Positions 37,362 through 45,796 of a DNA stretch of 55,968 bases are shown piece by piece. The position numbers were made by a program, and so were the translations under genes. The notes under the pieces are model-generated. The model was not told where the DNA came from. It was given only the letters and a program-made list of their open reading frames with translations, and did no database searches. Positions within the stretch are counted from its first letter, which is position 1; each line of letters begins with the position of its first letter. The stretch comes from Streptomyces sp. CBMA123 (GTDB lineage: Bacteria; Actinomycetota; Actinomycetes; Streptomycetales; Streptomycetaceae), in the NCBI RefSeq assembly GCF_014596465.1, contig NZ_MECK01000201.1:1-55968 (forward strand). Reading direction: 5' to 3'.

Positions 37362-38121
37362 GCTGCTCCCGGCCCGTGGCCTCCAGTACCGAGAAGTGCC
37401 CGCCCTGCGGGTCGGCCAGCCGGGCGGCGCGGCCGCGGGCGGTGTCGTGCGGCTCCACCAGGACGCGGCCGCCGAGTTCGACGGTGTGACGGGCGGTCAG
37501 TGCGCTGTCCCGGACGGCGAAGTGGGTGCGCCAGCGCGGCGGGTGGCCGCGCAGGTCGGCGTGGTGGCGGATGCCCGCGACCGGGCGCCCGTGCACCAGC
37601 AGCGCGGTCTCGTCGGCGGCGGACCGGACCGGCCGGTCGAGCACGGTGCCGTAGAAGGCGGCGGCGCCGTCGGCGTCGGGGGTGAGCAGTTCGGCCCAGG
37701 CGGGGCCGCCCGGGTCCTCCCCGGCCTCCCGACCGAGGTGCTCCTCGGCCTGCCAGAGGCCGAAGACGGCGCCGGAGACGTCGGCGGCGATGGCCATCCG
37801 CCCGGCGCGTTCGGCCTGTACCGGCCCGACCGCGACGGTGCCGCCGCACTCGCGCACGAGTTGGGTGGTGCGGTCGGCGTCGTCCACGGCGAAGTAGGTG
37901 GTCCACTGCACCGGGAAGCCGGTGGTGGTGGAGACGCCGAGGCCGGCGACGGGGGTGCCGTCGAGCTCGGCCCGGACGTAGGCGCCGAGTTGGCCGGGCC
38001 CGGGGGAGTACGTCCAGCCGAGCAGTTCGCCGTAGAAGGCGCGGGCGCCGGGCAGGTCGTGGGTCAGCAGGCTGACCCAGCAGGGCGTGCCCTGGGCCAG
38101 TCGGAGTTCCACCGCGGGCAA
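37357..38121 (-). CDS. VOC family (glyoxalase/bleomycin-resistance-like) protein
   Basis: A 254-residue protein built of two VOC modules. The first starts GTPCWVSLLTHDLPGARAFY and the second PAWAELLTPDADGAAAFY. Each has the paired beta-alpha-beta units that form a metal-binding pocket. This two-module form is common in streptomycete putative hydroxylases, but metal ligands are not obvious. TTG 38121 is preferred because AGGAGG lies 7 nt upstream on the minus strand; homologues begin at the same place (LPAVELRL). The substrate is unknown. Confidence 0.78.
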   Translation of the reverse strand: MPAVELRLAQGTPCWVSLLTHDLPGARAFYGELLGWTYSPGPGQLGAYVRAELDGTPVAGLGVSTTTGFPVQWTTYFAVDDADRTTQLVRECGGTVAVGPVQAERAGRMAIAADVSGAVFGLWQAEEHLGREAGEDPGGPAWAELLTPDADGAAAFYGTVLDRPVRSAADETALLVHGRPVAGIRHHADLRGHPPRWRTHFAVRDSALTARHTVELGGRVLVEPHDTARGRAARLADPQGGHFSVLEATGREQP

Positions 38122-38279
38122 TGCGGGCCTCCTCACGGGTGGTTGGCGCGCGGGAATCCTCGCGCGCGAGGGTGATGCTTCCACCCTGGCGCGAAGCCCA
38201 ACCCTCGACCCGCGCGGAAAGTCCGGCAAAGAGCGCATAAAGAGCCGTGGCCGGGGCGCGCTGCGCGACAATGTCCGGC

Positions 38280-39155
38280 ATGACCACCTTCAACGACGGT
38301 TCCCCGCTGATCTCCGCGGCCGAGCTGCGGGAGGCGCTCGCCTCCGCGCACCCGCCGGTGCTGCTGGACGTGCGCTACCAGTTGGTCGGCGCCGCGCCGG
38401 GCGGCCCGACCGCGGCCGAGGAGTACCGGGCCGGGCACCTGCCCGGCGCCCACTTCGTCGAGCTGGACCGGGACCTCGCCGCCCCGCCCGGCGCCCCCGG
38501 CCGCGGCGGGCGCCACCCGCTGCCGGATCCGGAGGAGTTCGGTGCGGCGATGCGCGGCTTCGGGGTGAGTTCGGGGCGCCCGGTCGTGGTGTACGACGGC
38601 GCGGCGTCGATGGCGGCGGCCCGGGCCTGGTGGCTGCTGCGCTGGGCCGGGCACCGGGACGTCCGGGTGCTGGACGGCGGATTCGCGGCCTGGCGGTCGG
38701 CCGGGCTGCCGGTGACGGCCGAACTGCCGGAGCCGGCGGAGGGTGACTTCAAGCCCGTCCCGGGCCAGTTGCCGACGGTGGACGCGGACGGCGCCGCGGC
38801 CTGGGCGCGTGACGGTCTGCTGCTGGACGCCCGGTCGGGGGAGCGCTACCGGGGCGAGAGCGAGCCGGTGGACCCGCGGGCCGGGCACGTTCCGGGCGCG
38901 GTGTCGGCGCCGACGTCCGAGAACGTGGGCCCGGACGGGAGGTTCCGACCGGTCGCCGAACTGCTGGCCCGGTTCCGGGCGTTCGGCGCGGGGGAGCGCC
39001 GGGTCGCGGTGTACTGCGGCTCGGGCGTGACGGCGGCGCATCAGATCCTGGCGATGGAGGCGGCGGGCCTGGACGCCACGCTGTACCCGGGCTCGTGGAG
39101 CGAGTGGTCGAGCGACGGGAGCCGCCCGGTGGCGGTGACCGACCAGCCGGGCTGA
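38280..39155 (+). CDS. Sulfurtransferase, thiosulfate/3-mercaptopyruvate type (two rhodanese domains)
   Basis: A 291-residue protein. The N-terminal rhodanese domain (about 1-145) is inactive, with Asp in place of Cys in VVYDGAAS. The C-terminal domain has the active Cys in VYCGSGVTAAH, the CGSGVTA form of mercaptopyruvate/thiosulfate sulfurtransferases. It moves sulfane sulfur to cyanide or thiol acceptors. ATG 38280 has GACAAT 7 nt upstream, suggesting a leaderless mRNA; ATG 38271 is an in-frame alternative. It is followed by an extreme hairpin. Confidence 0.88.
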   Translation: MTTFNDGSPLISAAELREALASAHPPVLLDVRYQLVGAAPGGPTAAEEYRAGHLPGAHFVELDRDLAAPPGAPGRGGRHPLPDPEEFGAAMRGFGVSSGRPVVVYDGAASMAAARAWWLLRWAGHRDVRVLDGGFAAWRSAGLPVTAELPEPAEGDFKPVPGQLPTVDADGAAAWARDGLLLDARSGERYRGESEPVDPRAGHVPGAVSAPTSENVGPDGRFRPVAELLARFRAFGAGERRVAVYCGSGVTAAHQILAMEAAGLDATLYPGSWSEWSSDGSRPVAVTDQPG

Positions 39156-39164
39156 GTCCGGCCG

Positions 39165-39233
39165 AGTCCCCGGACGTATGACGGAGGGGCGGGAGGCCAG
39201 GCCTCCCGCCCCTCCGTCATACGTCCGGGGACT
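39165..39233. terminator. 69-bp near-perfect palindrome, bidirectional terminator
   Basis: Arms 39165-39198 and 39200-39233 are perfectly complementary over 34 bp, with a single A at the centre. The right arm ends inside the TAG stop of sepH on the other strand. Such a sequence could extrude as a cruciform as well as end transcription from both sides. Confidence 0.92.
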
Positions 39234-40278
39234 ACTCCTGCTTCTTGCGCCGACTGCCGAAGACGATCTCGTCCCAGCTGGGCACGGTGGCCCGGCGCCC
39301 GGGCCGGACGCCGTCCGCCTCGGCCTGCCGGTCGGTGGTGCCGACCAGGCGCTCGCGGTGCGGGGCGACGGCGCGCGGCATCAGGATGTCGGCGTAGGCC
39401 GAGCCCGCGCCGACCGCCGGGGCGGCGGCCGCGGCCGGCTCCTCGCTCTCCTCGGCGACCTCGGCGGGCACCGGTTCGATCGGGGCGGGGCCGCCGACGG
39501 CGAGGTCGCCGCGGAACGCGGGGACGACGTCGAGCAGGCTGGTCAGCGAGTCCCGGGACTCGGCGGTGGCCTCGCGCGACTCGCGGACCTCGCGGGCCGA
39601 CATGATGCGGTCGGCGGAGGGCCGGTCGATCATCGGGCGGGGCGGCCGGTCCTGGGGGAGCCGGGCGATCCGCGGGATGAACGGGAAGACCGAGTCCTCC
39701 TCGCGCTCGACGCTCTCGCCGATCAGCGCGCGGGCCTCGTCGTCGTTGGGCTGGACCAGGCGCCGGGGCGGGTCGTACGTCCAGGACGCGCTGCGGCCCT
39801 CGCCGTCGGCACGGTAGGAGAGGATGACCTCCCAGGTGCCGTCGTCGCGCCGCCAGGAGTCCCAGCGCTCGGTCTCCTTCTCGGCGCCGCGCAGGGCGAG
39901 CCGTTCGGCGACGGCCTCGCCGAGCTGCGGCCCGGGGGACTCGCCGTTGCGGCGGATGGCGGTCTTACGGGCGCGCTCGGCCATGAAGGCGCGCTCGGCG
40001 AGGACCGGCCCCTCGAAGCGGCGGACGCGGTCGACGGAGATGCCGGCGGCCTGGGCGACCTCCTCGGCGGAGGCACCGGCTCGTATCCGGGCCTGGATGT
40101 CCCGGGGGCGGAGGTGGCTCTCGACCTCGATCTCGATCTGGCCGAGGCGCGGCCGGTCGCCGCGGATGGCGGCGCGCAGCCGCTCGTCGATGGGGAGGGT
40201 GTACTCCGTGCTGTCGGCAGCCTTGAGCACCAGCCGTGTGCCGTCGTTGCTGACGGCCACAACCCGCAGTTCGGGCAC
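39232..40278 (-). CDS. sepH: Cell-division regulator SepH
   Basis: A 348-residue protein. The DUF3071 N-terminal domain (PELRVVAVSNDGTRLVLKAA) contains a helix-turn-helix (GASAEEVAQAAGISVDRVRRFE) followed by FMAERA. A long variable, acidic middle is followed by the conserved C-terminal motif VPSWDEIVFGSRRK. SepH of Streptomyces binds FtsZ and promotes Z-ring formation at division septa. GTG 40278 has GGGAGG 5 nt upstream. Located near hemH and cutRS, as in other streptomycetes. Confidence 0.9.
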   Translation of the reverse strand: MPELRVVAVSNDGTRLVLKAADSTEYTLPIDERLRAAIRGDRPRLGQIEIEVESHLRPRDIQARIRAGASAEEVAQAAGISVDRVRRFEGPVLAERAFMAERARKTAIRRNGESPGPQLGEAVAERLALRGAEKETERWDSWRRDDGTWEVILSYRADGEGRSASWTYDPPRRLVQPNDDEARALIGESVEREEDSVFPFIPRIARLPQDRPPRPMIDRPSADRIMSAREVRESREATAESRDSLTSLLDVVPAFRGDLAVGGPAPIEPVPAEVAEESEEPAAAAAPAVGAGSAYADILMPRAVAPHRERLVGTTDRQAEADGVRPGRRATVPSWDEIVFGSRRKKQE

Positions 40279-40828
40279 GGTTACCTCCCGGGTGGTGCCT
40301 GCCGACGTCACCTGCGTCGCTGCTCCCGTACTGAGTGTGGCCTGCCCACTCGCGACTGGCCACAACCTTGCTGAGTTCCCCGGCGTGTCGGGCTTACGCC
40401 CGGCCACACCGCTGTGGCACGGTTGCCTTTTTGCCACGTCATCCGTCGACGTCGCGCCTGGGTGTCCCGGCCGTTCTTGCACGCGGAGTGTTCGCGACGA
40501 TCCGGGACCGGCGTCGCCGTGCGTGCCCGTTCCGTGGCTCTTCGTCAAGCTGCCGGTGTAGGCACAGTCGACATGTCGACCCAGGGCTCGGGCTTTACGA
40601 ACAGTACTCCATTCGTGGCATCCGAAGGGGCGGCTCGCCGCTCAAGTCTCCCGCGATTCACGGGAATCTCAAGAGCGCGCGCCCCCAATGGCGGACCACT
40701 GCCGGATGAACGGTGATCATCTTCACACAATCCGGGCGAGGAGAACCGCATTTTCGTCCCTTGTGTCCTTCTTTGGGCAAGATGGAGGGGCTTGTTCGAG
40801 TAGTAGTCGTACGGACCGAGGGATGTTG
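40279..40828. other. 550-bp divergent region between sepH and a membrane-protein gene
   Basis: No supported gene. I see only small palindromes, for example CCACA-N4-TGTGG near 40404 and TCCCG-N7-CGGGA near 40653, and a moderately AT-rich stretch 40715-40800 that may hold the promoter of the membrane protein. No confident promoter pair was found. Confidence 0.4.
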
Positions 40829-41704
40829 ATGCCGGAGCTGAGCCCCGCCGAGGAGGGCGGCAAGGAGGAGCGCAAGCGGATCGATCTGAGTGTGGCTCAG
40901 GTCGTGGCGAGCGCGTTGGCCGCGGTGGTGGGCGCGCTGCTCGCCTCCGAACTCGGCGTGTACGGCACGATCATGGGCGCGGCCGTGGTCAGCATCGGGG
41001 CGACCACCGGTGGCGCGGTGTTCCAGCACGTGTTCCGGCGGACCGGCGAGCAGCTGCGCGACGCGGTGGACCGCGGGCCGAACCAGGCCGTGAACACCCT
41101 GCGCCAGGCGCCGGTCGGCCCGGAGCGGCCCGAGCGGCCGGCGGAGCTGCCCGCCGGCCCGCCCCCGGTGATCACTTCGGAGTGGAACGAGCCGCAGGTG
41201 GTGCGGGCGCGCCGGCGGTTGGGGTGGAAGGGCTACGCGGCGGCGTCCGGGCTGGTGTTCGTGCTGGCGATGACGCCGATCGTGGCGTTCGAGCTGGCCA
41301 CCGGGCAGCCGGTGTCGGCGACGGTGAAGGGCGAGTCCGGCAACGGGACGTCCTTCGGCGGCACGGTGGCGCCCGGAGGCCAGGCACCGAAGGACGCCCC
41401 GGCGGACCGGCCGTCCACCGGCGGCGGGCGCGGCCCGGAGTCCACGCCGTCCGGCGGTGCCTCGGCTCCGGCGACCACCCGGCCCACCCGGGAGCCGAGC
41501 CCGACCCCGAGCGCCGGCACCGGCGGGCACGGCGGCGACGCCTCGCCCTTGGCGGGTCCGAGCGCGAGCCCGTCGGCCGGGGCCTCCCCGTCCGCGAGCG
41601 GCGGGAAGCCCACCGGCGGGGCGGTCACGCCCCAGCCGCCGGTGCCGACCGACGCTCCGGCGAACGCGACGGTGGCCCCGCCGGCCGGGACCTCGGCACC
41701 CTGA
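40829..41704 (+). CDS. Membrane protein with long Pro/Ser/Gly/Thr tail
   Basis: A 291-residue protein. A cytoplasmic N-terminus with KEERKRIDLS precedes a hydrophobic hairpin (VAQVVASALAAVVGALLA and the Gly-rich IMGAAVVSIGATTGGAVF). A second membrane segment, GLVFVLAMTPIVAFELATG, lies near residue 155. The C-terminal 110 residues are low complexity (Pro, Ser, Gly, Thr, Ala) and predicted outside. Similar proteins are common in streptomycetes without known role. ATG 40829 is preferred because GAGGG is 6 nt upstream; ATG 40823 is also in frame. The IS element begins 12 bp after its stop codon. Confidence 0.65.
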   Translation: MPELSPAEEGGKEERKRIDLSVAQVVASALAAVVGALLASELGVYGTIMGAAVVSIGATTGGAVFQHVFRRTGEQLRDAVDRGPNQAVNTLRQAPVGPERPERPAELPAGPPPVITSEWNEPQVVRARRRLGWKGYAAASGLVFVLAMTPIVAFELATGQPVSATVKGESGNGTSFGGTVAPGGQAPKDAPADRPSTGGGRGPESTPSGGASAPATTRPTREPSPTPSAGTGGHGGDASPLAGPSASPSAGASPSASGGKPTGGAVTPQPPVPTDAPANATVAPPAGTSAP

Positions 41705-41715
41705 GCGGGAGCTAG

Positions 41716-42681
41716 ATGAATGAGTCCGATGTCTGGGCTGGCCGCGACCATGACGAAGGGTGCCCGTTGGTTGGTTTGTGAAGACGAACCTGGACACCCT
41801 TCTGACGGCACTGTACGTGTTCATCGACGACCATGTGGCCCCGCGTCACCGGATCGGGCGACCGCCGAGGCTCTCGGACGCGGAACTGCTGTGCCTGGCC
41901 GTGGCGCAGGTACTGCTCGGCTTCCCCTCGGCGAGGCACTGGCACCGCTTCGCGAGCAGTCGGCTGCGGCACCTGTTCCCTTACCTGCCGGGGCAGTCCG
42001 GCTACAACAAGCGCCTGAACAGCGCCGGCTCGCTCATCGCGCAGGTCGTCGGGGCACTGGCCCGGCAGGTGCCGACCTGGCCCGACGACCTGCGGCTGAT
42101 CGACTCCACACCGCTGCCCTGTGCCGCGTCGAGGGAGACCGTGAAACGCTCGGCCCTGGCGGGAACAGCCGGGTACGGCTACTGCGCCAGCCACTCCCGG
42201 TTCTTCTGGGGCCTGCGGCTCTACCTGCTGACCACCGCCGAGGGCATGCCCGTCGGCTGGTGCCTGGCGAACCCGAAGCTCGGTGAGCGCGAGGTGATGG
42301 AGGCGATGCTCGACCGTGACCGGCACCTCGTGCGCCAAGGGCAGGTGATCCTCGGCGACAAGGGCTTCGCGGGGGCCGCGTTCGAGGCCTTCGTCACCGA
42401 CGAACTCGGCGCGCACCTGGTACGGCCCGACCGCAAGGGCGAGCCTGCCCGCTTCGGCAGGCTCGCCCGCGTCCGCCAGTGGATCGAGGCCGTCATCGAC
42501 ACCCTCAAGGGCCAGCTCAGCCTGGAACAACACGGAGCCCGAACCGAGGCCGGCGTCTTCGCCCGCACCGGTCAACGACTGCTCGCCCTCGCCGCCGCCA
42601 TCTGGCACAACTGGACCACTGGCGCCGCGATCAAGCGCTCACTCATCGCCTATGACCACTGAGGACATCGGACTCATTCAT
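41716..42681 (+). mobile_element. IS982-family insertion sequence
   Basis: A 966-bp element. Perfect terminal inverted repeats of 18 bp, ATGAATGAGTCCGATGTC at the left end and its complement at the right, enclose one intact transposase gene. CTAG flanks both sides (41712-41715 and 42682-42685). It can be a 4-bp target duplication or, because CTAG is its own complement, an extension of the repeats to 22 bp. Ends and gene are intact, so the copy may be recent or active. Confidence 0.88.
41778..42662 (+). CDS. IS982-family transposase
   Basis: A 294-residue DDE transposase starting VKTNLDTLLTALYVFIDDH. Likely catalytic acids are Asp in LIDSTPLPCA, Asp in VILGDKGF and Glu in WIEAVIDTLKGQL. The ends KTNLDTLLTALYV and IKRSLIAYDH match streptomycete IS982-type transposases. 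GTG 41778 fits homologues; the upstream in-frame GTG 41760 is less likely. The gene is full length without frameshift. Confidence 0.9.
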   Translation: MKTNLDTLLTALYVFIDDHVAPRHRIGRPPRLSDAELLCLAVAQVLLGFPSARHWHRFASSRLRHLFPYLPGQSGYNKRLNSAGSLIAQVVGALARQVPTWPDDLRLIDSTPLPCAASRETVKRSALAGTAGYGYCASHSRFFWGLRLYLLTTAEGMPVGWCLANPKLGEREVMEAMLDRDRHLVRQGQVILGDKGFAGAAFEAFVTDELGAHLVRPDRKGEPARFGRLARVRQWIEAVIDTLKGQLSLEQHGARTEAGVFARTGQRLLALAAAIWHNWTTGAAIKRSLIAYDH

Positions 42682-42939
42682 CTAGGGCGTGTCTGACAAT
42701 TCCCGCCGGGCGCGCGACGCTCCCCCAGCCTTCGGCTGGGAGGTACCCCCAGGGCACAAGCGCACCTCGCCGCGTTGTCGTCGGTCGCCGATGGCCCCCA
42801 GCCTGGCGGCCGGGAGGTGCCCCCACCGCGTGGACTCCGCCCCCAGCCTCCGGCCGGGAGGTGCCCCCACCTCCGCCTTGCGATGCACGCACCCCAACGC
42901 CGCGCGCTGATCCGGCGCGAATTGTCAGACACGCCCTAG
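42682..42939. mobile_element. 258-bp MITE-like element with internal hairpin repeats
   Basis: Perfect 21-bp terminal inverted repeats (42682-42702 and 42919-42939), each CTAG followed by GGCGTGTCTGACAATTC or its complement. Inside, three copies of a ~30-bp unit (42722-42751, 42795-42825, 42840-42869) of the form CCCCCAGCC...GGGAGGTnCCCCCA can each fold. There is no credible coding sequence. A shortened relative lies at 37302-37361. The right-end CTAG supplies the stop codon of the next gene on the minus strand. Confidence 0.82.
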
Positions 42940-44258
42940 GCCCCCAGCACCCGCCGCAGGTAGTCGTTGCCGAACAGGCGCTGGGGGTCGACCTCGTCCC
43001 GCAGCGCCGCGAAGTCGGCGAAGCGGGGGTAGACGCCGGCCAGGTACTCGGCGTCGCGGGTGTGCAGCTTGCCCCAGTGCGGGCGGCCCTGATGGGCGGT
43101 CATCAGCTGTTCCACGCCGGTGAAGTAGCCCTGTTCGCGGGTGCCCCGGTAGAGGTGGACGGCGATGTAGGCGCTGTCCCGGCCGGAGGCGGTGGAGAGC
43201 CAGAGGTCGTCGGCGGGGGCGAAGCGGACCTCGACCGGGAAGCCGACCTTCCAGTCGGAGCGTTCGATCAGGGCCTTCAGCTCGCGTAGCACCTCGGCGA
43301 CGGCCGCGCGCGGCACGGCGTACTCCATCTCCACGAAGCGGACCTTGCGCGGGCTGGTGAACACCTTGTACGCGGTGTCGGTGTAGCTGCGGTCGGACCA
43401 GGCGCGGCTGGCGAGCGAGGCGATCGAGGGGATGGAGCCGGGGAAGCGGCGGCCGACCCGGCAGGCGCCCTCCCAGACGGTGTTGGAGAGGAAGTCGTCC
43501 TCCAGCCACTCCTTGAACCGGGGCAGCGGGGCGGCCGGCCCCTGGCTGCGGTTGTTGCGCTTGGTGGAGCAGCGGTCGGTGTGCGGGAACCAGTAGAACT
43601 CGAAGTGCTCGTTGACGGCGGTGAGGTCGTCGAGGCGTTCCAGCACCTCGTCGAAGCCCATCGGCTGCTCGTGGGCGGTGAGCAGGAAGGCCGGTTCGAC
43701 GCCGAAGGTGAGGGCGGTGATCACGCCGAGGGCGCCGAGGCCGAGCCGGGCGCCCTGGAAGAGCCGGGGGTCCTCGGTGGGGGAGCAGCGCCGGACGGTG
43801 CCGTCGGCGAGCACGATCTCCAGGGCGCGGATCTGCGCGGCGAGCGAGCCGGAGTCGCGGCCGGTGCCGTGGGTGCCGGTGCTGGTGGCGCCGGCGACGG
43901 TCTGGACCTCGATGTCGCCCATGTTGGTGAGGGAGAGGCCCTCGGCGGCGAGGATCCGGTTGAGGCGGCTGAGCGGGAGGCCGGACTCGACGGTGATGGT
44001 GCCGGCCTCGCGGTCGATCTCGCGGACGGCGGTGAGCGCGTGGGGCCGGACCAGCAGGCCGTCGCCGGGCGAGGCGATCGCGGTGAAGGAGTGGCCGGAG
44101 CCGACGGCCTTGACGCTGCGGCCCTGTTCGGCGGCGCGCCGGATCTCCCTGGCCAGTTCCTCGGCGGTGCCGGGGGTCGCGCTCCGGGCCGGGTGGGCGC
44201 TCTGGTTGCCGGCCCAGTTGGTCCACCGGGTGCGGGTCGCCGTGCTGGCCTGGGGCAT
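42936..44258 (-). CDS. D-arabinono-1,4-lactone oxidase-type FAD oxidoreductase
   Basis: A 440-residue vanillyl-alcohol-oxidase-family flavoprotein. The FAD (PCMH) domain has VGSGHSFTAIA and GATSTGTHGTGRDSGSLAAQ. The C-terminal ALO domain ends with RPHWGKLHTRDAEYLAGVYP and DPQRLFGNDYLRRVLG. The HWGK motif is the catalytic signature of sugar-1,4-lactone oxidases. It oxidises an aldonolactone or related sugar acid lactone. GGAGG precedes ATG 44258. The TAG stop is formed by the CTAG at the end of the adjoining MITE-like element. Confidence 0.88.
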   Translation of the reverse strand: MPQASTATRTRWTNWAGNQSAHPARSATPGTAEELAREIRRAAEQGRSVKAVGSGHSFTAIASPGDGLLVRPHALTAVREIDREAGTITVESGLPLSRLNRILAAEGLSLTNMGDIEVQTVAGATSTGTHGTGRDSGSLAAQIRALEIVLADGTVRRCSPTEDPRLFQGARLGLGALGVITALTFGVEPAFLLTAHEQPMGFDEVLERLDDLTAVNEHFEFYWFPHTDRCSTKRNNRSQGPAAPLPRFKEWLEDDFLSNTVWEGACRVGRRFPGSIPSIASLASRAWSDRSYTDTAYKVFTSPRKVRFVEMEYAVPRAAVAEVLRELKALIERSDWKVGFPVEVRFAPADDLWLSTASGRDSAYIAVHLYRGTREQGYFTGVEQLMTAHQGRPHWGKLHTRDAEYLAGVYPRFADFAALRDEVDPQRLFGNDYLRRVLGA

Positions 44259-44396
44259 CTGCGCTGCCTCCTGCTCCGGGGCCGAACGGGGTCGGCGCGG
44301 TCTGCGGCGGCGCTGCCGCCCCAGGGCCCGTCCGCGCTGTGCGGGAGGCGGGCCGTACCTGCGGGTAGGGCCGCGGGTAGGGCGAGATTAGTCAGT

Positions 44397-45665
44397 TCAC
44401 CGTTCGGCGTCTACGGGTCGTCCGACCGTTCCGTCGCCCGCCCCGGCGGGCTGCTCGGCGCCGAGTCCGGCGCGCAGTCGTCCGAGTCCGGCCAGGGCGG
44501 CGAGCACCCCGAGCGCGCCGGCGGCCAGTGGCACCCAGTAGCCCGCGGCGGCGCCGGAGGCGTCGACGACCCAGCCGCCGGCCGAGGAGCCGGTCGCGAC
44601 GCCGAGGGCGAGTCCGGTGGTGGTCCAGGTCATGCCCTCGGTGAGCTGGGCGGCCGGGACGAGCCGTTCGACCAGGGCCATCGCGGTGATCAGAGTGGGG
44701 GAGATGGCGACGCCGGCGACCAGCAGCGCGGCGCCGACCGCGACCAGGCCGCCGATGCCGTGCACCGCGTGGGCGACCAGCAGCAGCGGCACCATGCTGA
44801 GCGCCATGAACAGCACGCCGAGGAAGAACCGCCTGGCCATCGAGCCGGCGGGCTTGACGGCGCCGAACACGACTCCGGCCAGGCAGGAGCCGAGCGCCCA
44901 CAGGGCGAGGATCACGCTGGAGATCGACTTGTGCCCCTGGGTCTCGGAGAAGGCGACGGTGACCACCTCGACCGAGCCGAAGATCGCACCGGTGGCGACG
45001 AAGGTGAGGATCAGCACTTGCAGGCCGCGGTTGCGGATGACCGAGCGGCCCTGCTGTCTGGCGGCCTCGTGGACCGGGGGCTCGGTGGAGCGCTGGCCGG
45101 CGAACAGCAGCACGCCGACGGTGAGGAAGATCCCGGCGAGCAGCACGCCGGCCTCCGGGAAGACGGAGGTGGCCAGGCCGATGGAGAGGATCGGGCCGAC
45201 GATGAAGCAGACCTCGTCGACCACGGCCTCGAAGGAGTAGGCGGTGTGCAGCCGGTCGGCGTCCTCGCGGTAGAGGTGCGCCCAGCGGGCGCGGACCATC
45301 GCGCCGGTGCTCGGCATCACGCCCATGCCGGCGGCGAAGACGAACAGCGTCCAGTCCGGGGCCTCCAGCCGGGCGCAGAGCAGCAGGCCGACGACGGCGC
45401 CGATGGTGAGGGCCATGGCCGGGACGATGATCCTGGCCTGGCCGTGCCGGTCCACCAGCCGGGAGACCTGGGGGCCCAGGACGGCGGCGGAGACCGCGAG
45501 GGTCGCCGAGACCAAACCGGCCACGCCGTACGAGCCCCGCAGTTGGGACAGCATGGTCACGATGCCGATGCCGGTCATGGAGATCGGCAGTCGGGAGACG
45601 AAACCGGTGGAGGAGAAGGCCACGGTGCCGGGCGCGGCGAATATTCGGCGGTAGCTGGACAGCAC
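44397..45665 (-). CDS. Major facilitator superfamily transporter
   Basis: A 422-residue protein with about 12 hydrophobic helices. The N-terminal half starts SSYRRIFAAPGTVAFSSTGF and includes the loop RLVDRHGQARI, a form of the MFS motif between helices 2 and 3. The hydrophilic centre (STEPPVHEAARQQGRSV) separates the two six-helix halves. Substrate unknown; exporter-like. GTG 45665 is preferred because GGAG lies 5 nt upstream; TTG 45695 is also in frame. The lactone oxidase gene follows 138 bp downstream on the same strand. Confidence 0.82.
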   Translation of the reverse strand: MLSSYRRIFAAPGTVAFSSTGFVSRLPISMTGIGIVTMLSQLRGSYGVAGLVSATLAVSAAVLGPQVSRLVDRHGQARIIVPAMALTIGAVVGLLLCARLEAPDWTLFVFAAGMGVMPSTGAMVRARWAHLYREDADRLHTAYSFEAVVDEVCFIVGPILSIGLATSVFPEAGVLLAGIFLTVGVLLFAGQRSTEPPVHEAARQQGRSVIRNRGLQVLILTFVATGAIFGSVEVVTVAFSETQGHKSISSVILALWALGSCLAGVVFGAVKPAGSMARRFFLGVLFMALSMVPLLLVAHAVHGIGGLVAVGAALLVAGVAISPTLITAMALVERLVPAAQLTEGMTWTTTGLALGVATGSSAGGWVVDASGAAAGYWVPLAAGALGVLAALAGLGRLRAGLGAEQPAGAGDGTVGRPVDAER

Positions 45666-45796
45666 GGGCGCTCCGAGCAGGGGGGTAAGGAACAAGGCTG
45701 GTCTGGACAGCTTACGTACGTTGGCAAACGGGATTTTCCGGATGCCCGCGCGGCCCCGGCGCCGACGCCCGGCCCCTCAGTGGCAGGATCGGTGCC

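Noticed and set aside
40414..40716. Possible ~100-codon gene in the sepH divergent region
   Set aside because: No ribosome site, no recognisable family, and irregular codon third positions compared with real genes here.
42682..42939. Small protein genes inside the MITE-like element (three overlapping ~70-codon frames)
   Set aside because: All frames are made of the internal hairpin repeats, lack ribosome sites and overlap each other.
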